Source: Akkermansia sp.
Lineage (GTDB): Bacteria > Verrucomicrobiota > Verrucomicrobiia > Verrucomicrobiales > Akkermansiaceae
Direction: 5' to 3'
Length of the DNA stretch: 52,322 bases
Assembly (NCBI GenBank): GCA_024405435.1
Contig: JAKSOU010000010.1
Span: forward strand, 1-52,322
Position 1 is the first letter of the stretch; each line of letters begins with the position of its first letter. The position numbers and the translations under genes were made by a program. Below the pieces are notes generated by a model. It was not told the DNA's origin and ran no database searches. It was given only the letters and a program-made list of their open reading frames with translations. Shown piece by piece: positions 34,301 to 42,525 of the stretch.

Positions 34301-37300
34301 AGAACATCGGCATCGGCACCAGGGATGCGGTGCTGACGGCATTGGACGGCAGCATCACGGCCGGCTCCTTCAACGGCGTCGTGCTGAGGGCGGAAGCCAC
34401 GGGAGACGTGACCATCAACGGGAGCGCGGCGGCATCTACAGGCGCCACGCTCATGGGCTCCGGCGTGAGCGTCAAAGGCTCGCTCTCCTCCAGCGCCGGC
34501 AGACACTACGTCAAGAGCTCCGCCGGGGACATTGGGATTACCGGAACGTTGAACGCCGAGATATCCAACTTCCTGGAATCGGCGAAAAACATCACCATCG
34601 GAGGTGATGCGACGGTCGGCGCGCTGACGGCCACGGCGGCCCAATCCATCCAGATGCAGAACATCAGCATCGGCGCCAACGATGCCGAGCTGACGGCAAC
34701 GGGCGGCAGCATCACGGCGGGAGCCTTCACCGGCGGCGCCCTGAAGGCGAATGCCAATGCAGCCCTGACCCTCAACGGGAATGTGGTGGCATCCGGCGCA
34801 GGCAAATGGCAGCTCACCACAGCTGCGGACGCCCCCAAGTACGCCGTGGCGCTGGAGGGCGGCAGCGTGAGCATCGGCGGCAATCTCGCCGCCAATGAGG
34901 GCAAGAACTACGTCAAGGGCACCGCCGGGGACATTGCGATTACCGGAACGTTGAGCGCCAAGGTCTCCAGCACGTTGGATTCCGCGGCGAACATCACCGT
35001 GGACGGCGATGTGACGGGCGGCGCGCTGACGGCCACGGCCGGGCAAGCCATCCAGCTGAAGGATATCTCCATCGGCGCCAAGAATGCGGAGCTGACGGCG
35101 ACGGGCAGCAGCATCACGGCGGGCAACTTCATCGGCAGCGGCGCGCTTACGGCCACGGCCGGGCAATCCATCACGCTGCAGCATATCGGCGCCACCGGGC
35201 AAGCTGCGGGAACGGTGCGGCTGACGGCGGGCGGCGGCATCACGGCGGCCAATGTGAACGCGGGTATGCTGACGGCCACCGCGGCGGGGTCAATCAGCAT
35301 GGCGGACGTGACGGTCGGCAGTGCGGAGGCGAGCATTCTTTCCACGGGCGAGGGCGGCGATGTGACGTTGAACTCGTTCAGCGGCGCGGGCGCGCAAATC
35401 AAGGCCTCTCAGGGCAGTGTCACGGTGGCGATGGGTGCCACCGGTTCCACCAGGGAGAACAGGAACACCTTCACCGCCGCGGGCAGCGTCTCGTTCAACG
35501 GCGCCACCGGCGTGAACAATCTGGCGCATGCCGTCATCAACGCGCCCCAGGTGGATTGGAGCAACGGCACCACGCTCTCCGACGTGACGGTTTCCCACTG
35601 GGCGCCGCAGCCCGCCAAATCCCCGCGCCTGCTGCTGGCTGCGGCGGGCACGGGCTCTGCGGCAACCGTGAACGTGAACGGATTCCTGACCCTGACCGAG
35701 AACTCCACCGTGAACGGCAATGTGGTCATCAACAAGCAGGACAATGTCGAACCGATTGTCACGGTGGACCACTCCACCATCACCGGCCAGGTGAGCGGCG
35801 CCACCAAGCTGGTGCTCGACAGCGGCAGCGTGGGCAGCGCGGTTGTGAACAAGGATGGCACTCTGGCCGTGGTCTCCTCCGGCACATCCGCCATCACGGC
35901 GCTGACGGACGGACAGCCGATTGACTACCTCACCATGAACGGCGGAAGCCTGACGGTGACCAACCAGGGCGGCAGCACAGGCCAGGTGCTGGTCACCGAG
36001 CTCACGGTCACGGAAAACTCCGCGCTCAATTCCGACATGGAGCTGCAGGCCTCCGGCGAAGCCACGCTCACGTTCGACCACCTGACAGCGGCGAACGAGA
36101 CCACCGCGGTGCTGACCATGGACGGGGAGTTGACCTCGAATGCAGAGGGTTCCTCGCATGGTGGCAATGTGAGCTATATCACCATCTGCCTGAGCGGGAA
36201 CGATGATGTGGAGGGCGGCAAGGAGTATGCCCTGATAAGCCTGAAAGACGGCCAAACACCGGATTTCTGGGATAACGTGGACCTGACCCCCCATGTCCAA
36301 TTCAACGCGAAGGCAACGGACGAGAACTTTTTCTGGAGGGACAACACCCTATACTACCGGAACGGGCGCGAACTGGAAGCGGCCATCTGGGCCCCCACAC
36401 AGGAAAGCCACCAGTGGAACACCGCGGACAAGAACTGGCTCCAGGACGATGTGCGCTACCGCTACAAGGACGGGGTTACCACGGTGTTCGACGACACGGC
36501 CTTCAACATGCTTGAGAACTACGGGGGAGACGTGCACCTGGAGGGCGTGTACACGCCCAGCAGCGTGCAGGTGAACAACAGCGCGGGGAACGACTACACC
36601 TTCATGGGCTCCGGAGCGATTGACGGAACAACAACCACGCTCACCAAGGATGGCGAAGGCACGCTCACCATCACCAACGCCAACACCTACTCCGGCGGAA
36701 CCATCATCATGCAGGGCACGCTCGAGGTGGCCCATGCCGGCGCCCTGGGCTCCGGCGGCGTCACCCTGGCGGCCGTCACCCAGGAGGGCATCGCCCAAGA
36801 GGGCGGCATGCAGGCGGGCGGCACCCAGGCGGGCGGCATGCAGGATGGCGGCACGCTCCTGCTGAACTACTCCGGCGCGACCGCGGACTTCGGCACCGTC
36901 ACCCTGCAGGGCGGCACGGTGCAGATTGCCAACGGATCGAAGTCCTTCGACCTCGTTGTGACCGGCACGGACGCGCGCATGGAGGGCGATTGCTTCAATG
37001 CGTTCATCGGCAATCTCACCCTGGAGGCTGGGAGCCACCTGGTATCCGCCGGCAGCCTGGCGGGTTGGGACGGCCCCACCTCCATTCTGATGAAGAACGG
37101 CTCCATGCTGGAGATGGACCCAAATTGCGACATCTGGATCAACGACATCGCCAATCTTGCAGTGGAGGGTGAGGCCACGATGTTCAACGCCTTCCTCCGC
37201 ATCAACCCCAACACCAACGGCGGCGTGTACACGCTGGACAACGGCGTGCAGAACCTGAAGGGCGAAGGTGTTACCGCCTACTGCCTGGACGGCAGCACCT

Positions 37301-38550
37301 TCGACCTCAACAACCACACCACCAACCTGAACATTATCGTGTGGAATGGCCAGGACGTAAAGAACAACGTCGTGGAGTACGGAACGGTTGATACCAAGGT
37401 GGATATCCACGACGCCTCCCGCCTCTACCTGGGGTTTGATGTGGTAATCGGAGACCGCGCCACCTTCTTCATGGGAGATACCGCGTACCTGAATTTGGGC
37501 GGCCGCTCATCCAGGAAGGCGCGCCTGAACGTGTTCAGTTTCACCGGTGCCAGCGCCACCATCGACAACGGCACCCTGCTCGTGGAGAAAACGAAAGACG
37601 GCTCGCCGCTGGTGCTCGGCACAAACCTGCGGGGCGAGAAGACCTACGTCGCCCTGCGCCAGGAATCCACGCTCGACCTCAACAGGCACTCCCTCGCGGT
37701 TGAAACGCTCAAACTGGATGCCGACGCCGCCTCCGCCACCATCGGCAACGGCACGGTCGCCAGCGGCGTTGTGGTGGATGCCGGCAAGGCCCTCCACCTG
37801 GGCGCCGCCCTGAACGTCACAGGCGCCGTCAGCGGCAGCGGCACTCTCGTGAAGAATGACGACGGCGGCACCGCCGGCTTCACCGGCAGCATGAAGGACT
37901 TCACCGGCAACGTGGAGGTGCAGGGCGGCACGCTCAACCTCATGAACATGGCAGAGGCCGCCCAGCTGAACGTGGCGGATGTCGCCATCATGAACGGCAC
38001 CCTCGGCGTGTACCAGGGCGAAACCGCCCCCGTGACTCCGGACACGGCCAACGAGGGCACCCTCACCATCAGTGACAGGCACACGCTCACCGCCGGCAGT
38101 GGCGCCCAGTTGAACGCCAACCTGGTGATGCAAAGCGGCTCCACGCTGGATGTCTCCGCCACGGAGGGCATGGGCCTGCTCATGGGCAGCTCCGTGACCC
38201 TGAACCAGGGCATGCAGCTCTCCGCGAACGATATGGACGCCGTGCGCACCCTGGGCTTCATGGACAAGTACGACCTCTTCCGCGAGGCGGACAGCTTCAC
38301 CATCGGTTCCACGGGCTATGAGCAAATCGCCCTCATGGACCGCTGGGTCAAGGCCTCCGAGGTCTTCGCCAACGACGATTTCAGCGACGGCGGCAAGGAA
38401 TACTACGTGTTCTACAGCGGCGCCACCCAGGCGGGCGGTGCCGGCGGCAACGTGGGAACCATCTACATCATGCAGGTCCCCGAACCCACCACAAGCACCC
38501 TCAGCTTGCTGGCGCTTGCCGCCCTGGCGGCAAGACGCCGCAAGCGGTAA
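31366..38550 (+). CDS. Giant beta-strand-repeat surface protein with PEP-CTERM sorting signal
   Basis: A 2394-residue exported protein. Residues 1-25 are a signal peptide ending in ARA. The body is Gly/Thr/Asn/Ser-rich beta-solenoid-like sequence of the autotransporter passenger type: 22-residue tandem repeats near 300-387, four larger units of about 120-134 residues around 805-1261, an autotransporter-associated strand repeat (GEGTLTITNANTYSGGT) near 1763, and short QAGG repeats near 1806-1832. Part of the N-terminal region (about 148-215) is duplicated near 1900-1970. There is no outer-membrane beta-barrel; instead the end has PEPTTST, a hydrophobic helix and RRRKR, a PEP-CTERM signal for exosortase. 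It is probably a surface adhesin or matrix protein. The first kilobase is AT-richer than the rest. Repeat copies C and D flank the gene in opposite orientation. Confidence 0.9.
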   Translation: MKKTPFLSCILSALLASAAIPQARADNYLSQSYYMYGNEVWNLGGQNTKFGPFGLYVKGEGNVIKNGSIEGGFAKIANGALTMNSDMSVTYTAMHLQGAATLDLGNQYRSFEMYVNGTGNKLQNGSFVGKLYMAENSVLTSDSGMCSWNGPELIEMKNGSTLNMVTGHDVWINNLNALRVNGQATINNAFLRVRSVLSPGREYTLGNGVQNLNGSGTFFVLTGDDRWDHFNLDGYTANFDIIVWESVDPADILIRNGKINKYVQIRDTYDARKYCTLNLEDVEIQRYAVFSVGVGASLVMKNGTTAAGGATFNLGERASLTMQNGTTVAGGATFNLGDRASLTMQSGATVAAGVAFNLGERASLTMQSGATVAAGVAFNMRNGSTLDLGGHAISLSQITLASGATATVSNGEIGIPGGGDSEMPYTLKFGNSGNKPSYIEGNNVRLDLEGDVKFATNQKTRFLVHGDYLDNPTRPVSLDVVADGQFLLGDAKDGQGGSITRRLYGKVNISHKGQTRIDSTTFDVDVTGYRLMGDLTATMNGCAIAIGPVGFENDGTTPGGTVSVEDADEIKVTSFIGQSMTLYASESVQLTGNGRAFGNNTGTTAVANLGTGAKLVIGGARGKNPNINFQANLSAHSIELTGQNISGTGVYGDARDGATFVEFADSCTINATGTIGINEGFKGGALKVEGGGNVVLDLLGKEGATLSSAVVTSHTGDVVMRSFTGGTLKAKANGALIVGRDSASGYPLSVTGLPAGGNVAASGIPAWDGPQQHAVELEGASVNIKGSLSASSNADYIKSTTGDITIGGNLSAGVSSTLESAKNITIGGNVTGGALEAAAVQSISMQNIGIGAKDALLTATNGSITAGNFTGGTLKANAKAALTFNGAVEASGAGKWQPAAGGTAPYAVVLEGGSVSIGGNLAVGSGKDYIRSTAGDIGITGTLNANDSSTLISAANITVGGNVTGGELTATAAQSISMQNIGIGTRDAVLTALDGSITAGSFNGVVLRAEATGDVTINGSAAASTGATLMGSGVSVKGSLSSSAGRHYVKSSAGDIGITGTLNAEISNFLESAKNITIGGDATVGALTATAAQSIQMQNISIGANDAELTATGGSITAGAFTGGALKANANAALTLNGNVVASGAGKWQLTTAADAPKYAVALEGGSVSIGGNLAANEGKNYVKGTAGDIAITGTLSAKVSSTLDSAANITVDGDVTGGALTATAGQAIQLKDISIGAKNAELTATGSSITAGNFIGSGALTATAGQSITLQHIGATGQAAGTVRLTAGGGITAANVNAGMLTATAAGSISMADVTVGSAEASILSTGEGGDVTLNSFSGAGAQIKASQGSVTVAMGATGSTRENRNTFTAAGSVSFNGATGVNNLAHAVINAPQVDWSNGTTLSDVTVSHWAPQPAKSPRLLLAAAGTGSAATVNVNGFLTLTENSTVNGNVVINKQDNVEPIVTVDHSTITGQVSGATKLVLDSGSVGSAVVNKDGTLAVVSSGTSAITALTDGQPIDYLTMNGGSLTVTNQGGSTGQVLVTELTVTENSALNSDMELQASGEATLTFDHLTAANETTAVLTMDGELTSNAEGSSHGGNVSYITICLSGNDDVEGGKEYALISLKDGQTPDFWDNVDLTPHVQFNAKATDENFFWRDNTLYYRNGRELEAAIWAPTQESHQWNTADKNWLQDDVRYRYKDGVTTVFDDTAFNMLENYGGDVHLEGVYTPSSVQVNNSAGNDYTFMGSGAIDGTTTTLTKDGEGTLTITNANTYSGGTIIMQGTLEVAHAGALGSGGVTLAAVTQEGIAQEGGMQAGGTQAGGMQDGGTLLLNYSGATADFGTVTLQGGTVQIANGSKSFDLVVTGTDARMEGDCFNAFIGNLTLEAGSHLVSAGSLAGWDGPTSILMKNGSMLEMDPNCDIWINDIANLAVEGEATMFNAFLRINPNTNGGVYTLDNGVQNLKGEGVTAYCLDGSTFDLNNHTTNLNIIVWNGQDVKNNVVEYGTVDTKVDIHDASRLYLGFDVVIGDRATFFMGDTAYLNLGGRSSRKARLNVFSFTGASATIDNGTLLVEKTKDGSPLVLGTNLRGEKTYVALRQESTLDLNRHSLAVETLKLDADAASATIGNGTVASGVVVDAGKALHLGAALNVTGAVSGSGTLVKNDDGGTAGFTGSMKDFTGNVEVQGGTLNLMNMAEAAQLNVADVAIMNGTLGVYQGETAPVTPDTANEGTLTISDRHTLTAGSGAQLNANLVMQSGSTLDVSATEGMGLLMGSSVTLNQGMQLSANDMDAVRTLGFMDKYDLFREADSFTIGSTGYEQIALMDRWVKASEVFANDDFSDGGKEYYVFYSGATQAGGAGGNVGTIYIMQVPEPTTSTLSLLALAALAARRRKR
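32263..32526 (+). repeat. Four 66-bp tandem repeats inside the giant gene
   Basis: Units begin at 32263, 32329, 32395 and 32461 (the last partial) and encode a 22-residue motif of the form MQSGATVAAGVAFNLGERASLT. The DNA copies are nearly identical, so the array expanded recently and can change length in frame. Confidence 0.85.
33780..35150 (+). repeat. Four diverged units of about 360-400 bp inside the giant gene
   Basis: Each unit carries the strands NITxGGxVTGGxLTATA, QNIxIGAKDAxLTAT, GSITAGxF and LEGGSVSIGGNL. Equivalent points lie near 33830, 34230, 34585 and 34985. One unit lacks part of the GKW loop, explaining the unequal lengths. Confidence 0.75.
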
Positions 38551-38645
38551 TTTACGATTGACAATTTACGATTTACCCGTCTCCGCCAAGGCTACGCCGA
38601 GGCAAGCAATTTGAGAATATAGGCGCGGCGTTCGCCGCGCGGGCA
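38551..38645 (+). repeat. Composite intergenic repeat, copy D (long form)
   Basis: Starts at the base after the giant gene's stop. Heptamers ATTTACG, ATTGACA and relatives, the middle module CGTCTCCGCCAAGGCTACGC with CGAGGCAAGC, linker AATTTGAGAATATA, and hairpin GGCGCGGCG-TTC-GCCGCGC. It mirrors copy C at the other end of the gene. Confidence 0.75.
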
Positions 38646-38646
38646 A

Positions 38647-39273
38647 CTAGGCCCCTGCGCTGAAAGGCGCAGGGGCTTTGATGATGGCCAGCAGGGCTGC
38701 GGTGCGGGGCATGTCCTCCGGGTGTCCGTCGGTCTCCGGGAAGATGCGGTCTGCGGGGATGCGTGCGTATCTCTCCTGGGCCTTGGGCGAGGAGAGCTCG
38801 CGCAGGCCGACGGAGAAGACGGCGCCGAGGCGGAGGAATTCCCGCGCCATCTCGTGCGAGCCGTTCCAGGCGTGGAGCAGCACGCGCGGCGGGGTGCCGG
38901 CGCGCTCCCGCTGCTTCAGCAGCTCCAGGATTTCCGCCCAGGCGTGCACGCCATGCAGGTGCGCCATGCGCTCATGGCGGAAGGCGGCGCCCAGGTGCAC
39001 CTGCAGCAGCAGGCGCTGGGCCTCCAGCGTGGCGGCGTGTGCGGGCGCGGCATCCAGCCCGGTCTCCCCCACGCCCGCCTTCGGGTGGCGCGTGAGCCAG
39101 TCGTCCAAATCGAAGGCAATCTCCGCGGGGTCCACCTCATGCGCGTGCCAGGGGTGGATGCCGAAGCAGGGGTCCATGCCCTCCGCGGCGGCCACGGATT
39201 CCCAGTCCGCGCGCGTCACGGCGCACAGGTAGCCGCCGTCCGGCGCGGGGCAATGGGTGTGGTAGTCTTTCAT
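38647..39273 (-). CDS. TatD-family metal-dependent hydrolase
   Basis: A 208-residue protein of the TatD DNase family, shorter than the usual 250-265 residues. Metal-site landmarks are DYHTH at the N-terminus, GETGLD in the middle and PETDGH near the end; a LHAWNGS segment corresponds to the HCF region of the family. Several bacterial TatD proteins have 3'-5' exonuclease activity. The start ATG at 39273 overlaps the radC stop by four bases, so the two repair-related genes are coupled. Confidence 0.83.
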   Translation of the reverse strand: MKDYHTHCPAPDGGYLCAVTRADWESVAAAEGMDPCFGIHPWHAHEVDPAEIAFDLDDWLTRHPKAGVGETGLDAAPAHAATLEAQRLLLQVHLGAAFRHERMAHLHGVHAWAEILELLKQRERAGTPPRVLLHAWNGSHEMAREFLRLGAVFSVGLRELSSPKAQERYARIPADRIFPETDGHPEDMPRTAALLAIIKAPAPFSAGA

Positions 39274-39998
39274 GGCAGCAGTCCGTGGGAGTGGAAGCTG
39301 TAGTACGGCAGCGCGCCGCTGCCCTCCGCGCCCACGATGACGTGGTCCTTCAGGGGGATGCCGATGATTTCCCCGGATTTGCGCACGGTTTCCGTGAGTT
39401 CCATGTCCATCTTGCTGGGGTGGGGGTCACCGCTGGGGTGGTTGTGGGCCAGGATGATGGAGCAGGCGTTGTAGACGATGGCATCCCTGAAAATGTTGCG
39501 CGGGTGCGTGAGCACGCGGGTGAGGGTGCCGCGCCCCACATCGCACCGGCGGATGAGGCGGCGCTGCGCGTTGAGCAGCAGCACCACCATGTTCTCCTCC
39601 GGGCGGAAACGCAGGTCGCTCGCCAGGTAATCGTAGATCACTTTGGGGTTCGTCATGTCCTGCTTGCGGATTTCCTCCTTGACGGCGCGCTGTCCCAGCT
39701 CGAAGACGGCGGCCAGTGTGGCGGCCTTCGCCGTGCCGATTCCCTTGCAGCAGGCCATGATCTGGCGCGCCTCCATGCGCCCCAGCTCGGAGAGCGAGCC
39801 CGCCGCGCGCTTCAGCCGCCCCGCCAGCTCCAGCACGTTGCACCCGTGCAGCCCCGTGCGCAGGAAGATGGCGATCAGCTCCTCGTCGGAGAGCTGCCCG
39901 CGCCCGTACTGCAGCAGCTTCTCCCGCGGCAGGTCCTCCTTCATGAAATCACGCATCTGCAGCGTGGGCTCGTCGTCGCAGTCTTCCATGCCGTCCAT
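39270..39998 (-). CDS. radC: RadC family protein (JAMM/MPN domain)
   Basis: A 242-residue protein with an N-terminal helix-hairpin-helix region (LLQYGRGQLSDEELIAIFL, then CCKGIGTAKAATLAA) and a C-terminal JAMM metalloprotease-like domain with HNHPSGDPHPSKMD, the canonical HxHx10D zinc motif. The biological role of RadC is still unsettled despite its repair label. Starts at 39998 or 39989 are both possible; a TAGGAT box (40002-39997) overlaps the first and ends 7 bases before the second, which fits the leaderless pattern seen elsewhere. Coupled to the TatD gene and divergent from pnp. Confidence 0.9.
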   Translation of the reverse strand: MDGMEDCDDEPTLQMRDFMKEDLPREKLLQYGRGQLSDEELIAIFLRTGLHGCNVLELAGRLKRAAGSLSELGRMEARQIMACCKGIGTAKAATLAAVFELGQRAVKEEIRKQDMTNPKVIYDYLASDLRFRPEENMVVLLLNAQRRLIRRCDVGRGTLTRVLTHPRNIFRDAIVYNACSIILAHNHPSGDPHPSKMDMELTETVRKSGEIIGIPLKDHVIVGAEGSGALPYYSFHSHGLLP

Positions 39999-40050
39999 CC
40001 TACACGATATGCCGCGCCCAGGAAAGAAAAAAGGATGTACATTTTTGGGC

Positions 40051-40079
40051 TTGCAAAGCGTGGAAATATCATATAGAAT
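40051..40079 (+). promoter_or_regulatory. pnp promoter
   Basis: TTGCAA (40051-40056), a 17-bp spacer and TAGAAT (40074-40079). Predicted leader about 100 bases, unusually long for this window. Confidence 0.65.
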
Positions 40080-40126
40080 CCTCGCGGTTGCGTGTTGCCA
40101 CGCGGCCGCTTGTCTGGCGGGGACCA

Positions 40127-40166
40127 TGCCGGTTCCCCCCCGCCGAGACGATGCCCGGAACCGGCA
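40127..40166 (+). promoter_or_regulatory. Stem-loop in the pnp leader
   Basis: A perfect 10-bp stem, TGCCGGTTCC (40127-40136) with GGAACCGGCA (40157-40166), with a 20-base loop, ending 20 bases before the pnp ATG. In enterobacteria the pnp leader folds into hairpins used for autoregulation by RNase III and PNPase; this may be an analogous element. Confidence 0.5.
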
Positions 40167-40186
40167 ATCAGAAGAAAGAAAAGAAA

Positions 40187-42337
40187 ATGAGTATACATTC
40201 CGTATCATGCGCCGTTGGCGCAAATCCCATCACCATTGAGACCGGAAAGATTGGCCTGCTTGCAGACGGCGCCGTGACGGTACGCTGTGGTGATACGATG
40301 GTGTTGGTGACCGTGGTGAGCGCCACCAAGATAAAAGAAGGCCAGACGTTCTTCCCGCTCTCTGTTGAGTACAAGGAGAAGGCGGCGGCGGCAGGCATGT
40401 TCCCCGGCGGCTATTTCAAGCGCGAGGGGCGGCCGACGGAGAAGGAAATCCTGACATGCCGCATGACGGACCGCCCGCTGCGCCCGATGTTCCCGAAAGG
40501 CTACTTCTACGACACGCAGGTCATCACGCTGCTGCTCTCCGCGGATGCGGAGAACGAGCCGGACATCCTGAGCATCAACGGCGCCTCCGCCGCCTGCGTG
40601 ATTTCCGACCTTCCGTTCGCGGAGCCCGTGGGCGCCGTGCGCGTGGGCCGCATCAACGGCCAGTTCGTCATCAACCCCACCAACAGCCAGCGCCTGGAAT
40701 CCGACCTTGACCTGGTGTACGCCGGTTCCAAGGACCAGGTGATCATGATCGAGGGCTCCGCCAAGGAGCTGCCCGAGGAGGACTTCATCGCCGCCCTGCA
40801 CTGCGCGCAGGAGAACGTGGCGAAGATTTGCGCGGCGCAGGAGGAACTGCGCGGCATCTGCGGCAAGCCCAAGCGCGAGTACGAGCTCACGCTCGCCAAG
40901 CCCGAGCTGCTGGAAATCGGCTACCAGATTGCCGGCGACCGCATCGAGGAGGCCATCTACGCCCCCAACAAGATTCAGCGCCAGAAGCAGGTGGGCGCCC
41001 TGCGCGACGAGGTGGAGGCCGCCATCAAGGAATCCCACCCGGAAGCCACCGATTTCGATGTGGAGCAGGTCTTCGAGTACATCCAGAAGAAGGCGTTCCG
41101 CATCTCCATCATGGAGCACGACAAGCGCGCGGACGGCCGCGCCATCAAGCAGCTCCGCCCGCTGCTGGCGGAGGTGGACGTGCTGCCCCGCCAGGTGCAC
41201 GGCTCCTCCCTCTTCGCCCGCGGCGAAACCAAGTCCCTGTGCCTGGCCACGCTCGCCCCGCTTGAGGAGAAGCAGTACCTGGACAACTACACGGGCTCCG
41301 TCTCCGAGAAGCGCTTCATCCTGCACTACAACTTCCCGCCGTTCACCGTGGGCGAGACCGGCCGCTTCGGTGGCCAGAACCGCCGCGAAATCGGCCACGG
41401 CGCCCTCGCGGAGCGCTCCATCGCTCCCGTGGTGCCCACCGAGGACGAGTTCCCCTACGCCATCCGCGTCTCCTCCGAAATCATGGAATCCAACGGCTCC
41501 ACCTCCATGGCCTCCGTGTGCGCCGGCACCATGTCCCTGCTGGCGGCGGGCGTGCCGCTGAAGCGCCCGGTTTCCGGCATTTCCGTGGGCCTGGTGACGG
41601 AGTTCGAGAACGCGGGGGACCGCGAGCCCAAGCGCTACAAGACGCTGCTTGACATCATCGGCTCGGAAGACTTCTACGGCGACATGGACTTCAAGCTGTG
41701 CGGCTCCACGGAAGGCGTGACCGGATACCAGCTGGACCTCAAGCTGCCCGGCATCCCGCTCTACATCCTGGAGGACGCCATCCACCTGGCCCGCAAGGGA
41801 CGCCTGGAGGTGCTCGACACCATGAACGCCGCCATCGCAGCCCCGCAGGAGATGAGCCCGTACGCCCCGCGCATCGAGTCCACCACCATCCCGCAGGACC
41901 GCATCGGCGAGCTCATCGGCCCCGGCGGCAAGAACATCAAGGCCCTCCAGGCCGAGACCGGAACCGACATCAACATCGAGGAGGACGGCACCGTGCGCAT
42001 CTACGGCAACCGCCAGGAGGGCGTGCAGCGCGCGCTGGACCTCATCTCCCGCATGTTCAAGGAAATCGAGGTGGGCGAGACCTACGAGGGCAAGATCGTC
42101 TCCACCAAGGAATTCGGCGCGTTCATGGAGGTGCTGCCCGGCAAGGACGGCCTCATCCACATCTCCGAGCTCGCGGAGGGACGCACCCAGAAGACCGAGG
42201 ACGTCGTCAAGGTCGGCGATATCGTCACCGCCAAGTGCATCGGCATCGATGACAAGGGCCGCGTGAAGATGTCCATCCGCGCGGCGCTGCGCGACAAGAA
42301 GGCCGCGGAGGCCGAGGCCGCCGGCGCGGCGGAGTAA
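40187..42337 (+). CDS. pnp: Polyribonucleotide nucleotidyltransferase (PNPase)
   Basis: A 716-residue phosphorolytic 3'-5' exoribonuclease of the RNA degradosome. Order: first RNase PH-like domain (about 10-230), linker helical domain, second catalytic domain (about 310-540, with GRFGGQNRREIGHGALAERS), KH domain (IPQDRIGELIGPGGKNIKALQ) and S1 domain (YEGKIVSTKEFGAFMEVLPG to KGRVKMSIRAA). ATG 40187 is supported by homology; the frame extends upstream to a TTG at 40088 inside the leader. A purine-rich GAAGAAAGAAAAGAAA tract, not a true Shine-Dalgarno, precedes the start. An intrinsic terminator follows the stop. Confidence 0.96.
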   Translation: MSIHSVSCAVGANPITIETGKIGLLADGAVTVRCGDTMVLVTVVSATKIKEGQTFFPLSVEYKEKAAAAGMFPGGYFKREGRPTEKEILTCRMTDRPLRPMFPKGYFYDTQVITLLLSADAENEPDILSINGASAACVISDLPFAEPVGAVRVGRINGQFVINPTNSQRLESDLDLVYAGSKDQVIMIEGSAKELPEEDFIAALHCAQENVAKICAAQEELRGICGKPKREYELTLAKPELLEIGYQIAGDRIEEAIYAPNKIQRQKQVGALRDEVEAAIKESHPEATDFDVEQVFEYIQKKAFRISIMEHDKRADGRAIKQLRPLLAEVDVLPRQVHGSSLFARGETKSLCLATLAPLEEKQYLDNYTGSVSEKRFILHYNFPPFTVGETGRFGGQNRREIGHGALAERSIAPVVPTEDEFPYAIRVSSEIMESNGSTSMASVCAGTMSLLAAGVPLKRPVSGISVGLVTEFENAGDREPKRYKTLLDIIGSEDFYGDMDFKLCGSTEGVTGYQLDLKLPGIPLYILEDAIHLARKGRLEVLDTMNAAIAAPQEMSPYAPRIESTTIPQDRIGELIGPGGKNIKALQAETGTDINIEEDGTVRIYGNRQEGVQRALDLISRMFKEIEVGETYEGKIVSTKEFGAFMEVLPGKDGLIHISELAEGRTQKTEDVVKVGDIVTAKCIGIDDKGRVKMSIRAALRDKKAAEAEAAGAAE

Positions 42338-42363
42338 GCCCGGCGCACCCGCAAAAATCACGC

Positions 42364-42398
42364 AGGACCGCTCCCGCACGCCGGGGGCGGTCCTTTTT
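42364..42398 (+). terminator. Intrinsic terminator after pnp
   Basis: AGGACCGC (42364-42371) pairs with GCGGTCCT (42387-42394), with further C/G pairing in the arm, followed by a run of T's. Confidence 0.8.
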
Positions 42399-42464
42399 CA
42401 TGCCCGCAGGGTGTCCAATCCGCAGGAATTTGCAAAAAAAATTGCGGGGAACCGCTTTTTTTGA

Positions 42465-42493
42465 TTGCAAAGGGAGCCCATCTGGTATAGATT
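42465..42493 (+). promoter_or_regulatory. Promoter of the coiled-coil gene pair
   Basis: TTGCAA (42465-42470), a 17-bp spacer and TAGATT (42488-42493). An in-frame GTG at 42499 would be leaderless; ATG 42526 gives a better membrane anchor start. Confidence 0.6.
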
Positions 42494-42525
42494 AACTAGT
42501 GAACAGCCGCAAAACAGCTTATACC

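Noticed and set aside
33739..35202. A 487-residue minus-strand open frame within the giant gene
   Set aside because: It mirrors the repeat units of the plus-strand surface protein and has no independent start signal or homology.
40205..42379. A 724-residue minus-strand open frame opposite pnp
   Set aside because: Shadow of PNPase codon bias; no recognisable domain.
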